From positions 12,919 through 76,918 of the forward strand of contig DASVQN010000029.1 in NCBI GenBank assembly GCA_036389155.1: a DNA stretch of 64,000 nucleotides, given 5' to 3'. The notes under the pieces are model-generated. The model saw only the letters and a program-made list of their open reading frames with translations. It ran no database searches and was not told where the DNA came from. The stretch's first letter is position 1; every line of letters starts with the position of its first letter. This document shows positions 24,418-32,544 of the stretch, piece after piece. The stretch is from CADCVT01 sp036389155 (lineage in GTDB: Bacteria > Actinomycetota > Thermoleophilia > Solirubrobacterales > Solirubrobacteraceae). The position numbers and the translations under genes are program-made.

Positions 24418-26754
24418 TTACTCGGCGTTTGCAGCACCTTCGCGCGAGCGAAGCTGCTCGACGAAGCGGGTGACGTCGCCGGGCGACACCAGGACCTGCC
24501 GCGGCTTGGATCCCTCGTAGCCCGAGATGACGCCGCGGCGCTCGAGCATGTCCATCAGCCGGCCGGCCCGCGTGTAGCCCAGCCGCAGGCGGCGCTGGAG
24601 CATCGACGTCGACGCGGTGCCCATCTCGGCGACGAGGTGGATCGCCTCCTCGAGCAGCGGATCCTCGTCGGGATCGAAGTCGTCGGGGTCCCCGGCGACG
24701 TCGGCCTCCTCCGGCTCCACCTCCTCCAGCAGCTCCTCGCGCAGCTCCGGCTCGCCCTGGTCGCGCCAGAACGTCGTGATCGCCTCGATCTGCTTCTCGT
24801 CGATGTACGCGCCCTGGATGCGCTGCAGGCGCGACGAGCCGACCGGGGAGAAGAGCATGTCGCCCTTGCCCAGCAGCGTCTCGGCGCCGTTCTGGTCGAG
24901 GATGACGCGCGAGTCGGTCTGCGAGGAGACGGCGAAGGCGATCCGCGACGGGACGTTCGCCTTGATCATGCCGGTGATGACGTCCACGCGCGGGGACTGC
25001 GTGGCGAGCACGAGGTGGATCCCGACCGCGCGCGCCTTCTGGGCGAGGCGGATGATCGAGTCCTCGACGTCGGCCGGCGCGACCATCATCAGGTCGGCGA
25101 GCTCGTCGATGATGCACAGGATGTACGGCAGCGCCTGGTCGCCGTGCTTCTCGCGGTAGCGGTTGAGCTCGGGGAGGTTGCGCGTGCGCGCGAGCGACAT
25201 GCGGCTGTAGCGGTCCTCCATCTCCTTGACGAGGTTCTGCAGCGCGTTGGCGGCCATCCGGGGGCTCGTGATGACCGGCGTGAGCAGGTGCGGGACGCCC
25301 TCGTAGTGGTTGAGCTCGACCTGCTTGGGGTCGACGAGCACGAGGCGCAGCTCGTGCGGGCTGGCATTGAGCAGCAGGCTGGAGAGCATCGCGTTGACGC
25401 ACGCGGACTTGCCCGCGCCGGTCGTGCCGGCGACGAGCAGGTGCGGCATCTTGGCGAGGTCGGCGCCGACGGCCTTGCCCGCGACGTCCTTGCCGAGCCA
25501 GACGGTGAGCGGGCTCCAGTCGCGCGGGCGCTCGGTGAAGACGTCGCCGAGGTGGACCAGGCGCCGGCGCAGGTTCGGGACCTCGACGCCGACCGCGGTC
25601 TTGCCGGGGATCGGGGCGAGGATGCGGATGTCGGTCGCCGCGAGCGCGTACGCGAGGTCGTCCTTGAGCTGGGCGACCTTGCTCATCTTGATGCCGGGCG
25701 CCAGGCGCAGCTCGTAACGGGTGATGTGCGGGCCGCTGACCGTGCCGATGACCTTGGCCTCGACGCCGAAGTGGCCGAGCGCCTCGGTCAGGTTGCGCGC
25801 GGTCTCGGCCTGCCCCGCGGTGTCCGGCTTGGCCTGCTCGGCGCTCGAGCGGGTCAGGACGCCGTGGCCCGGGACCTGCCACTCGAAGTCGGCGTGCTCG
25901 GTGACGGAGGGGCGGTAGCGGCCCTGCGGGGTGAGGTCGTCCTCGGTGATCTCGATGGCGCGCGTGGCGGCCGCCACCTCGGCGGCGGACGGCTCGTCCT
26001 CGCCGGCCCCCTCGATCGCGACCTCCTCCTCCGCGGCGGGCGGGATCGGGTCCTCGACGGGCTCGGGCTCGGGCTCCTCGATCGTCGGCTCGAAGAGATC
26101 CGGGAACTTCTCCTGCGGGTCGTCGACGATGCGCGACACGCGCGGCTCCTCGTGGACCGGCTCGGGCGGGGCGACGCGACGCGGCGCCGGCCGCTTGACG
26201 GGCTTGAGCGACCGCGTCGTGTCGGCGACCGTGGTGCTCGTCGCCTTGACGACGCTCGCGATCGAGGCGCCGGTGAGCAGCAGCACCGCCGCGACGAAGA
26301 AGAAGATCGCCAGGACGTCGACGCCGAACCCGCCGACGAGGCGCCCGACGTTCTCCTCCACCAGCTCGCCGACGCGCCCGCCGCTGTCGCCGCCGAGCCA
26401 GAGCAGGCCCGCGGCCAGCAGGCACAGCCCGCCGCTGCGGAACGGGCGGACCGCGGGAAGGACGGGGCGCAGCACGAGGATCCCGCCGATCGCCGCCAGA
26501 GCGACCGGCACCGCGTACGCGAGGTCGCCGACGAGCCACGTCAGGCCGTCGACGGTCCTCTCGCCGAGGTCGCCGCCGTCGCGCCCGCGGTACAGGACGA
26601 AGCCGAGGAAGACCGCGAAGGCGACCAGGCCGAGGCCGATGAGGTCCCAGTGGCGCTGCTCGAGGTGCGGCAGGCCGGACTTGGTGCGGCGGGCGCGGGC
26701 CGGCGGCCTGCGCTTGGCCGGCTTGCGCTTGGGAGGGGTCTTCTTCGTGGGCAT
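24418..26754 (-). CDS. ftsK: DNA translocase FtsK/SpoIIIE
   Basis: ATP-driven DNA pump acting at the division septum. The product from ATG 26754 is about 778 residues: a Lys/Arg/Pro-rich start (TKKTPPKRKPAKRR), four transmembrane helices within the first ~220 residues, a short acidic linker, the α/β motor with VPNLRRRLVHLGDV, Walker A AGTTGAGKSACVN and IDELADLMM, and a C-terminal γ winged-helix domain (EEAIHLVAEMGTASTSMLQRRL) that reads KOPS-type polar sequences. ATG 26790, 12 codons upstream, is an alternative start. Divergent from the response regulator gene. Confidence 0.95.
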   Translation of the reverse strand: MPTKKTPPKRKPAKRRPPARARRTKSGLPHLEQRHWDLIGLGLVAFAVFLGFVLYRGRDGGDLGERTVDGLTWLVGDLAYAVPVALAAIGGILVLRPVLPAVRPFRSGGLCLLAAGLLWLGGDSGGRVGELVEENVGRLVGGFGVDVLAIFFFVAAVLLLTGASIASVVKATSTTVADTTRSLKPVKRPAPRRVAPPEPVHEEPRVSRIVDDPQEKFPDLFEPTIEEPEPEPVEDPIPPAAEEEVAIEGAGEDEPSAAEVAAATRAIEITEDDLTPQGRYRPSVTEHADFEWQVPGHGVLTRSSAEQAKPDTAGQAETARNLTEALGHFGVEAKVIGTVSGPHITRYELRLAPGIKMSKVAQLKDDLAYALAATDIRILAPIPGKTAVGVEVPNLRRRLVHLGDVFTERPRDWSPLTVWLGKDVAGKAVGADLAKMPHLLVAGTTGAGKSACVNAMLSSLLLNASPHELRLVLVDPKQVELNHYEGVPHLLTPVITSPRMAANALQNLVKEMEDRYSRMSLARTRNLPELNRYREKHGDQALPYILCIIDELADLMMVAPADVEDSIIRLAQKARAVGIHLVLATQSPRVDVITGMIKANVPSRIAFAVSSQTDSRVILDQNGAETLLGKGDMLFSPVGSSRLQRIQGAYIDEKQIEAITTFWRDQGEPELREELLEEVEPEEADVAGDPDDFDPDEDPLLEEAIHLVAEMGTASTSMLQRRLRLGYTRAGRLMDMLERRGVISGYEGSKPRQVLVSPGDVTRFVEQLRSREGAANAE

Positions 26755-26793
26755 GGCGGCCCGCTTCCCTTCGACGCCGGGGCCGTTCATCCT

Positions 26794-26816
26794 GCGTATA
26801 GGTCAGGCGCATACGC
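26794..26816. promoter_or_regulatory. Inverted repeat in the ftsK / response-regulator divergent gap
   Basis: GCGTAT (26794-26799) and ATACGC (26811-26816) form a 6-bp dyad with 17-bp centre-to-centre spacing, in the gap between the two possible ftsK starts and the plus-strand response regulator (ATG 26832). On the minus strand it provides a TATACG hexamer very close to ATG 26790. It could be an operator for autoregulation of the two-component system or overlapping -10 regions. OmpR-type regulators usually bind direct rather than inverted repeats, so this is only a candidate. Confidence 0.4.
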
Positions 26817-26831
26817 TGTCCGGCCGATCCG

Positions 26832-27518
26832 ATGAGCGGCTTCACACGCGAACCACGGGTGCTCGTCGTCGAGGATGACGAGGACATCGCCCTCGCCCTC
26901 CAGCGCTCGCTGCGCATGGAGGGCTACGAGGTGCGGATCGCCGCCGACGGCGAGGCCGCGCTCGACTTCGCGGGGGCGTTCCACCCCGACCTGGTGGTGC
27001 TGGACCTCGGGCTGCCGAAGCTCGACGGCATCGAGGTCGCACGCCGGCTGCGCGCCGACGGCGACGTGCCCATCCTCATGCTGACCGCGCGCGACGCGCT
27101 CGAGTCGCGGGTGCAGGGGCTCGACTCGGGTGCCGACGACTACCTCGTCAAGCCGTTCGAGCGCCAGGAGCTGCTGGCGCGGCTGCGGGCGCTGCTGCGG
27201 CGCCGCCCGCCGCGCGGGTCGGCGTCGATGGCGGTCGGCGACCTGACGCTGAACCCCGACACGCACGAGGTCCATCGGGGCGAGCGAGCGATCGAGCTGA
27301 CCCAGCGCGAGTTCGAGCTGCTCGAGTACCTGATGCGCAACGAGCGGATCGTGGTCCCCCGGCAGCGCCTCCTGGAGGAGGTGTGGGGGTACGATCCGTT
27401 CGCGACGACCAACACGATCGAGGTCTTCGTATCCAATCTCCGCCGGAAGCTGGAGGCGGGCGGTGAGCCCCGGCTCCTCCATACGATCCGCGGCGCGGGC
27501 TACGTCCTCCGTGCATAA
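26832..27518 (+). CDS. OmpR-family response regulator
   Basis: A 228-residue DNA-binding response regulator. The receiver domain has the acidic pocket (VVEDDEDI, Asp15/16), phospho-acceptor Asp58 in VVLDLGLPKLDG, Thr85 in LMLTARD and Lys107 in YLVKPFER; the winged-helix domain ends VSNLRRKLEAGG then LHTIRGAGYVLRA. It resembles the MprA/TcrA type of actinobacterial regulators. The histidine kinase start overlaps its end by 8 nt, so the pair is co-translated. Target genes are unknown; the adjacent ArsR/MFS genes have their own operator. Confidence 0.95.
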   Translation: MSGFTREPRVLVVEDDEDIALALQRSLRMEGYEVRIAADGEAALDFAGAFHPDLVVLDLGLPKLDGIEVARRLRADGDVPILMLTARDALESRVQGLDSGADDYLVKPFERQELLARLRALLRRRPPRGSASMAVGDLTLNPDTHEVHRGERAIELTQREFELLEYLMRNERIVVPRQRLLEEVWGYDPFATTNTIEVFVSNLRRKLEAGGEPRLLHTIRGAGYVLRA

Positions 27519-28893
27519 GCGCATCCCGATCCGCTGGCGACTGGCCGGCGGCTCGGCGCTGCTGACGCTGATCATCCTGTGCGGCTTCGCGGTCGCGGTC
27601 GGGACGCTGACGTCGCACCGGATCCACGACGACTTCGAGCAGGACGTCAAGGACGCCGCGGACAACCTGCGCTCGGAGGTCGAGCTGCATCTCCAGCCGG
27701 GCGACGACCGGTTGCGCTTCTCCCCCAACCTGGGGTCGTTCGTGGCCGGCGACGACGACGCGGCGGCGCGGATCGTGCACGGCCTGACCGGCGAGGTGCT
27801 GCGCAGCAGCGCGCAGGGCAGCGAGCTCGGGCCGCCGGTGGCGCCGTCGACCGAGGTGCAGGGATGGCTGGTCGAGAACCGGCCGAAGACGTTCGCCGGG
27901 GTCGGGCCGCTGATCATCCAGTACGGCAAGCGGCGCGACAGCGTGGAGGCGACGGTGCGGCGGGTGCGCCTGTTCCTGCTGCTGGGCGTGATCGGCGGAG
28001 CCGGGCTGGCGCTGCTCGCGGGCCTGATGGTCGCCAAGCGCGCGATGTCGCCGATCGCCGAGCTGACCACGACCGCCCGGACGATCGAGCGCACCCGCGA
28101 CCCCGACCAGCGGATCCCGAGCCCGGAGGCCGACGACGAGGTCGCCGAGCTGGCGCGGACGCTCGACGGGATGCTGCGCGCGCTGGGCGCGGCGCGCGAC
28201 GAGCAGTCCGCGATGCTGCAACGCCAGCGCGAGTTCGTCGCCGACGCGTCGCACGAGCTGCGTACGCCGCTGACCAGCGTGCTCGCGAACCTCGAGTTCC
28301 TCGCCGAGACGCTGCAGGGCGACCAGGCCGACGCGGCGTCGTCGGCGCTGCGCTCGTCGCGGCGGATGCGGCGCCTCGTGCAGGACCTGCTGCTGCTCGC
28401 CCGCGCCGACGCCCAGCGCGTGGCCCCGCACGAGCCGCTCGACCTCGGGCGCGTCGTCGTCGAGGCGGCGGCCGAGCTCGAGCCCGTCGCCGACGGCCAC
28501 GCGCTCACCGTCGACGCACCGCACGTCGTCGTCGACGGCGCGCGGGACGAGCTGCATCGGTTGGTGCTGAACCTGATGGAGAACGCGATCAAGCACACGC
28601 CCCGCGGGACCGCGGTGCGGACCGCGGTGTCGCAGCGCGACGGCCGCGTGCTGATCACCGTCGAGGACGACGGCCCGGGGATCCCCGCCGACCTGCGCGA
28701 CCGCGTGTTCGAGCGGTTCGTCCGCGGCACCGGGGACCGCGGCGGCTCCTTCGGCCTCGGCCTCTCGATCGTGCGCGCCGTCGCCGAGTCGCACGGAGGA
28801 ACGGTCGAGCTGGCCGACGCGAACGGCCACCCGGGAACCCGGTTCGTGGTCTCCCTCCCGGCCGTCCGCGAGCCGGCCACCCTCCTCGCCTGA
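27511..28893 (+). CDS. Sensor histidine kinase
   Basis: A 460-residue membrane kinase, partner of the preceding regulator. Layout: transmembrane helix 12-31, an outside domain of ~120 residues, second helix 153-175, HAMP (176-235), dimerisation/phosphoacceptor helix with FVADASHELRTPL (His248), and an ATPase domain with N box NLMENAIKHTP, G1 DDGPGIP and G2 FGLGLSIVRAV. GTG 27511 is chosen because it lies in the 8-nt overlap with the regulator stop and is followed by a basic stretch (HKRIPIRWR) ahead of the first helix. Stimulus unknown. Confidence 0.94.
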   Translation: MHKRIPIRWRLAGGSALLTLIILCGFAVAVGTLTSHRIHDDFEQDVKDAADNLRSEVELHLQPGDDRLRFSPNLGSFVAGDDDAAARIVHGLTGEVLRSSAQGSELGPPVAPSTEVQGWLVENRPKTFAGVGPLIIQYGKRRDSVEATVRRVRLFLLLGVIGGAGLALLAGLMVAKRAMSPIAELTTTARTIERTRDPDQRIPSPEADDEVAELARTLDGMLRALGAARDEQSAMLQRQREFVADASHELRTPLTSVLANLEFLAETLQGDQADAASSALRSSRRMRRLVQDLLLLARADAQRVAPHEPLDLGRVVVEAAAELEPVADGHALTVDAPHVVVDGARDELHRLVLNLMENAIKHTPRGTAVRTAVSQRDGRVLITVEDDGPGIPADLRDRVFERFVRGTGDRGGSFGLGLSIVRAVAESHGGTVELADANGHPGTRFVVSLPAVREPATLLA

Positions 28894-28900
28894 CCCCCGC

Positions 28901-29034
28901 GGTGCCCGGCACCGTGCCTGGCACCGTGCCTGGCACGACGGGTGGCACCGTGCCTGGCACGACGGGTGGCACCGTGCCTGGCACGACGGGTGGCACCGTG
29001 CCTGGCACGACGGGTGGCACCGTGCCTGGCACGC
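28901..29034. repeat. 12-bp-unit tandem repeat array (GGCACCGTGCCT / GGCACGACGGGT)
   Basis: Starts 8 bp after the kinase stop. After a GGTGCCC lead it runs A-A-B-A-B-A-B-A-B-A, where A is GGCACCGTGCCT and B is GGCACGACGGGT, so from 28932 the period is 24 bp. Unit A is nearly self-complementary (GGCAC-C-GTGCC), and junctions create GTGCC-T-GGCAC, so each strand can fold into a chain of small hairpins. It is not CRISPR: the units abut with no unique spacers. It ends 6 bp before the ArsR operator. Confidence 0.9.
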
Positions 29035-29039
29035 GGATG

Positions 29040-29071
29040 TGCAAAGCGATGTTTGCAAAGATGCGTTTGCA
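29040..29071. promoter_or_regulatory. Double-dyad operator of the ArsR-type regulator
   Basis: Two perfect 6-6-6 inverted repeats share one region: TGCAAA-GCGATG-TTTGCA (29040-29057) and TGCAAA-GATGCG-TTTGCA (29054-29071), offset by 14 bp. The last base of the second is the A of the regulator's start codon, so binding would cover the transcription start and ribosome entry. This is what an autorepressing dimeric winged-helix regulator would use. The stretch is also strikingly AT-rich against its ~73% GC surroundings. Binding is inferred. Confidence 0.75.
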
Positions 29072-29661
29072 TGCCGCGCGACATCCGCACGATCACCGAG
29101 CCCGGCGACCTTCGCGCGCTCGCGCACCCGCTGCGGCTGCGGCTGCTCGGGGCCCTGCGCCTCGAGGGGCCGGCGACCGCGTCGGAGCTCGCGCGGCGGT
29201 TCGAGGTCAGCAGCGGGCTGACGAGCTACCACCTCCGCGCCCTGGCCCGGAGCGGGTTCGTCGAGGACGACCCGCACGGGACCGGCGGCCGGCAGCGGCG
29301 GTGGAAGGCCTCGCACGACGGGCACAGCTGGTTCGTCCCCTCCGAGAAGGACGACCCCGTCGGCTTCGCCGGCCGGATCGAGGCGACGCGCGCGCTGAAC
29401 GTCGAGGTGGCCCGGCTCTGGGGCGGGCTGCTGGAGAAGGCCGCCCGCAACGAGCCCGACCTCGACGAGCGGTGGCGCGGGGCGGTCAGCTTCCTCGACC
29501 GCTGGCTGGAGCTCACGCCGGAGCAGCTGCGCCGCCTCGGCGAGGAGGTGACCGCGGTGCTCGACCGCTTCGAGGCGGAGGAGGGCGCGAGCTCCGACGG
29601 GGCCGCGCCGCGGGTCGCCGTGGTCTTCGCCGCGTTTCCCGACGACGGCCGGCTGCCGTGA
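29071..29661 (+). CDS. ArsR-like winged-helix transcriptional regulator
   Basis: A 196-residue regulator. The N-terminal winged helix runs ALAHPLRLRLLGALR, then ATASELARRFEVSSGLTSYHLRALARSGFVEDD; the rest is a helical C-terminal domain rich in Glu and Arg with no metal-binding cysteines, so it is unlikely to be a metal sensor. ATG 29071 is used because the operator dyads end exactly there; the open frame upstream translates the repeat array and is not believable. The stop overlaps the MFS start (GTGA), so it probably regulates that exporter and itself. Confidence 0.88.
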   Translation: MPRDIRTITEPGDLRALAHPLRLRLLGALRLEGPATASELARRFEVSSGLTSYHLRALARSGFVEDDPHGTGGRQRRWKASHDGHSWFVPSEKDDPVGFAGRIEATRALNVEVARLWGGLLEKAARNEPDLDERWRGAVSFLDRWLELTPEQLRRLGEEVTAVLDRFEAEEGASSDGAAPRVAVVFAAFPDDGRLP

Positions 29662-30926
29662 GCGCCCGCTCGCTCGTCCGCCGGTTCGTGCTCCTGCGCG
29701 CGCTGCGCTGGCTGCCGCTCGGCATCGGGCTGCCGTTCTTCGTCCTCCTCCCCATCGACCGCGGCCTCGGCCTCGGCGAGGTCGGCGTCATGTGGGCCGC
29801 CCACAGCATCGTCGCGATCATCTGCGAGGTCCCGAGCGGCGGCCTGGCCGACTCGATCGGGCGCAGGCCGACGCTGCTGATGGGCGGCACGCTGACCGCC
29901 GCCGCGCTCGCGGGCCTCGCGGTCGCGACGGGGCTCGTGGGCTTCATGCTCGCCACCGCGACGCTCGCCGCCGGGCGCGCGCTCATCTCGGGCTCGCTCG
30001 AGGCCTGGTTCGTCGACGAGCTGCGCACGACCGACGCCCACGCGCCGCTGCACCGCCCGCTCGCCGCGGGGTCCACTGCGGAGGCGCTCGGCACGGCGTT
30101 CGGCGCCGCCGTGGGCGGCGTGATCCCGCTCCTCATCACCGGCCTGCCCGAGCACGGCGACGCCGCCCTCGTCCGGCTCTCCGTGCCCTTCCTGGCCGCC
30201 GCAGGCGCCGCGCTCGTCTACGTCGTCGCCGTGGCCGCCTTCGTCCGCGAGCCCCGGCGCGTCGCGGGCGGCACCTGGCGCGACACCGCGACGGCGACCC
30301 GCGACGGACTTCGCGCCGCGCGCGCGTCGCGCAACGTGCGGCTCGTGCTCGGGGTCGCGATCATCGTCGGCCTGGTCATGTCCACGACCGAGCTGCTCTG
30401 GCAGCCGCGCCTCGAGCAGCTCGTCGGCGAGGGCAACAGATCGTGGCTGTTCGGCGCGCTCGCCGCCACGTCGATGGCGGCCGCCGCGGCGGGCTCGGCC
30501 TCCAGCCCGTGGATCGGGGCGCGCGCCGGCAACCGGCGCGTCTACGCGGGGGCGCTCGTGGCCGCCGCGGCCACGGTCGCGCTGCTCGCCGCGGCGCAGG
30601 CCACGGTGCTCTTCTGCGCCGTCTACCTCCTGTACTTCTGGGCGCTCGGCCTCGCGGACCCCATGCACTTCGCGGTGCTCCACGAGTCGATCGAGGGCGA
30701 CACCCGCGCGACCGTCGCCTCCGCCGAGGGCCTGGCGACCCAGGTCGGCGGCATCGGCGGCAACCTCATGCTGGCGCCGCTCGCGGCCACGGCCGGCCTC
30801 GGCCTGGCGTGGGGCATCGCGGCCGCCGCGGCCGTCGGCGGGGCGCTGCTGGCCTCGGCGACCCGCCCGGCCCGCGCGCCGGCTAGACCTCGACCACGAC
30901 CGGCAGCACCATCGGGCGTCGCCTGA
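29658..30926 (+). CDS. MFS transporter
   Basis: A 422-residue membrane protein with about twelve hydrophobic helices. The loop 2-3 signature of the major facilitator superfamily is visible as GGLADSIGRRPTLLMGG (about residues 60-76), and the second half repeats the pattern after a central polar loop (REPRRVAGGTWRDTATATRDG). Its co-translation with an ArsR-like regulator suggests a drug or metabolite exporter induced by its substrate. The C-terminal codons (Ala/Pro/Arg-rich) overlap the convergent rnj gene by 44 bp. Confidence 0.88.
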   Translation: MSARSLVRRFVLLRALRWLPLGIGLPFFVLLPIDRGLGLGEVGVMWAAHSIVAIICEVPSGGLADSIGRRPTLLMGGTLTAAALAGLAVATGLVGFMLATATLAAGRALISGSLEAWFVDELRTTDAHAPLHRPLAAGSTAEALGTAFGAAVGGVIPLLITGLPEHGDAALVRLSVPFLAAAGAALVYVVAVAAFVREPRRVAGGTWRDTATATRDGLRAARASRNVRLVLGVAIIVGLVMSTTELLWQPRLEQLVGEGNRSWLFGALAATSMAAAAAGSASSPWIGARAGNRRVYAGALVAAAATVALLAAAQATVLFCAVYLLYFWALGLADPMHFAVLHESIEGDTRATVASAEGLATQVGGIGGNLMLAPLAATAGLGLAWGIAAAAAVGGALLASATRPARAPARPRPRPAAPSGVA

Positions 30927-32544
30927 GCCGGTCGTAGACGAACTTCCCGAGGTCGTCGTGCAGGACCTTCTCGAGCAGGTCGACCTCGCGGATCTCCTCG
31001 CCGGCGGCGCGCTTGAGCGACGCGTCGACGCAGTCGCGCAGGTCGTCGAGGAGCTTCTCGGCCTCGTCGGTGAAGGGGACGCCGCGGAAGATGACCTCCG
31101 GGTCGGCGACCGACTGGCCCGTCTGCTCGGAGATGGTCGCGACGACGACGAAGATCCCGTCCGCCGACAGCATCCGCCGGTCGCGCAGCGCGGCGTCGTT
31201 GACGTCGCCGATGTCCAGGCCGTCGACGAAGATCATCCCGGACTGCTCGCGCCCGCCGAACCGCGCGCCGCTCGCGTCGATCTCGAGCGGCAGCCCGTTC
31301 TCGCCGCGGAAGATGTTGTCCGGTGACACACCCACCGCCTCGGCCAGCTGCCCGTGCAGCCGGATCCGCTTGTGATCGCCGTGGACCGGCAGCAGGTACC
31401 GCGGCCGGACCAGGTTCGCCATGAGCTTGATCTCCTCGACGTAGCCATGGCCGGAGGCGTGGATCGGCTCGTCGCGCGCGGTGACGACCGTGCAGCCGAG
31501 CTTGAACAGCCGGTCGATCGTGTCGTTGATCGCGCGCTCGTTGCCCGGGATCGGCGTCGCACTGAAGACGACGGTGTCGCCGGCGCGCAGCTCGACGGCG
31601 GGATGGTCGTTGTGAGCCATTCGACGCAGCGCCGAGCCCGGCTCCCCCTGCGAGCCCGTCGACATGATCACGAGCTTGTGGTCGGGGAATTGGTCCATCT
31701 CGCGCGGCTGGATGAGGATCCCGTCGGGGATCTCCATGTGCCCGAGCGACTTGGCGATGTTCGCGTACTTCTTCATCGACCGCCCGACGAGCGCGACGCG
31801 GCGGTCCAGGGCCGCGGCGGCGCGGATGACCTGCTGCACGCGGTGGACGTTCGACGCGAAGCTCGTCACCACGACGCGGCCGGTCGCGCGCTCGATCACC
31901 CGCTGCAGGTGCGGCCCGACGGTGGCCTCGCTGATCGACCACCCGGCGCGGTCGGCGTTGGTCGAGTCGCCGCAGAGCGCGAGCAGGCCCTCGTCCCCCA
32001 GGCGCGCCAGGCGGGACAGGTCGGGGTTGGGCTGGTCGACCGGCGTCTGGTCGAACTTGTAGTCGCCGGTGATGAGGACCGTCCCGAGCTCGGTCTTCAC
32101 GGCGACGGCGCGCGCGTCGGGGATCGAGTGCGTCATGTGGATCGTCTCGATCTCGAACGGCCCGGCCTCGATGATCTCGCCGGGCTCGACGTCCTCGAGC
32201 TCGACGTCGCGCAGCTTGTGCTCGTCGAGCCGCGAGCGTGCCATCGCCATCGTCAGCTTGCCGCCGTAGACGGGCGGCGGGTCGTCCATCTCGCGCAGGA
32301 CCCACGGCAGCGCTCCGACGTGGTCCTCGTGCGCGTGGGTGATCACGATCGCCTCGATGTCGGCCGAGCGCCCGCGCAGGTAGGAGAAGTCGGGGAGCAC
32401 GAGGTCGACGCCGGGCATCTCCGCCGTCGGGAACCGCAGGCCGGTGTCCACGACCACGAGCCGGTCCTCGTACTCGAGGACGGTCATGTTCTTGCCGATC
32501 TCCCCCAGGCCGCCGAGGGGGAGGATGCGCAGGGTGCCGCTCAA
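30883..32544 (-). CDS. rnj: Ribonuclease J
   Basis: Metallo-β-lactamase-fold 5'-3' exonuclease and endonuclease for mRNA and rRNA processing. The 553-residue protein starts LRILPLGGLGEIGKNM and has the zinc motif THAHEDHVG, CGDSTNAD, the β-CASP domain (SFASNVHRVQQVI, STGSQGEP, ATPIPGNE), and PVHGDHKRIRLH, then a C-terminal domain of ~100 residues. TTG 32544 overlaps the dapA stop in a TTGA junction. The dapA-rnj pairing is common in actinobacteria. Confidence 0.95.
   Translation of the reverse strand: MSGTLRILPLGGLGEIGKNMTVLEYEDRLVVVDTGLRFPTAEMPGVDLVLPDFSYLRGRSADIEAIVITHAHEDHVGALPWVLREMDDPPPVYGGKLTMAMARSRLDEHKLRDVELEDVEPGEIIEAGPFEIETIHMTHSIPDARAVAVKTELGTVLITGDYKFDQTPVDQPNPDLSRLARLGDEGLLALCGDSTNADRAGWSISEATVGPHLQRVIERATGRVVVTSFASNVHRVQQVIRAAAALDRRVALVGRSMKKYANIAKSLGHMEIPDGILIQPREMDQFPDHKLVIMSTGSQGEPGSALRRMAHNDHPAVELRAGDTVVFSATPIPGNERAINDTIDRLFKLGCTVVTARDEPIHASGHGYVEEIKLMANLVRPRYLLPVHGDHKRIRLHGQLAEAVGVSPDNIFRGENGLPLEIDASGARFGGREQSGMIFVDGLDIGDVNDAALRDRRMLSADGIFVVVATISEQTGQSVADPEVIFRGVPFTDEAEKLLDDLRDCVDASLKRAAGEEIREVDLLEKVLHDDLGKFVYDRLRRRPMVLPVVVEV

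Noticed and set aside
22349..26917. A 1522-codon uninterrupted minus-strand frame
   Set aside because: Its last ~425 codons are cinA; the rest is a shadow of rodZ and ftsK in another frame. High GC leaves few stops, so long frames are expected. The translated shadow is Arg/Ala-rich without motifs.
28901..29034. CRISPR array
   Set aside because: Units of 12 bp abut without unique spacers, and no cas gene is present.
28942..29070. N-terminal extension of the ArsR regulator through the repeat array
   Set aside because: It would translate the repeat as a Cys/Ala/Arg-rich peptide; the operator and ATG at 29071 give a normal family start.
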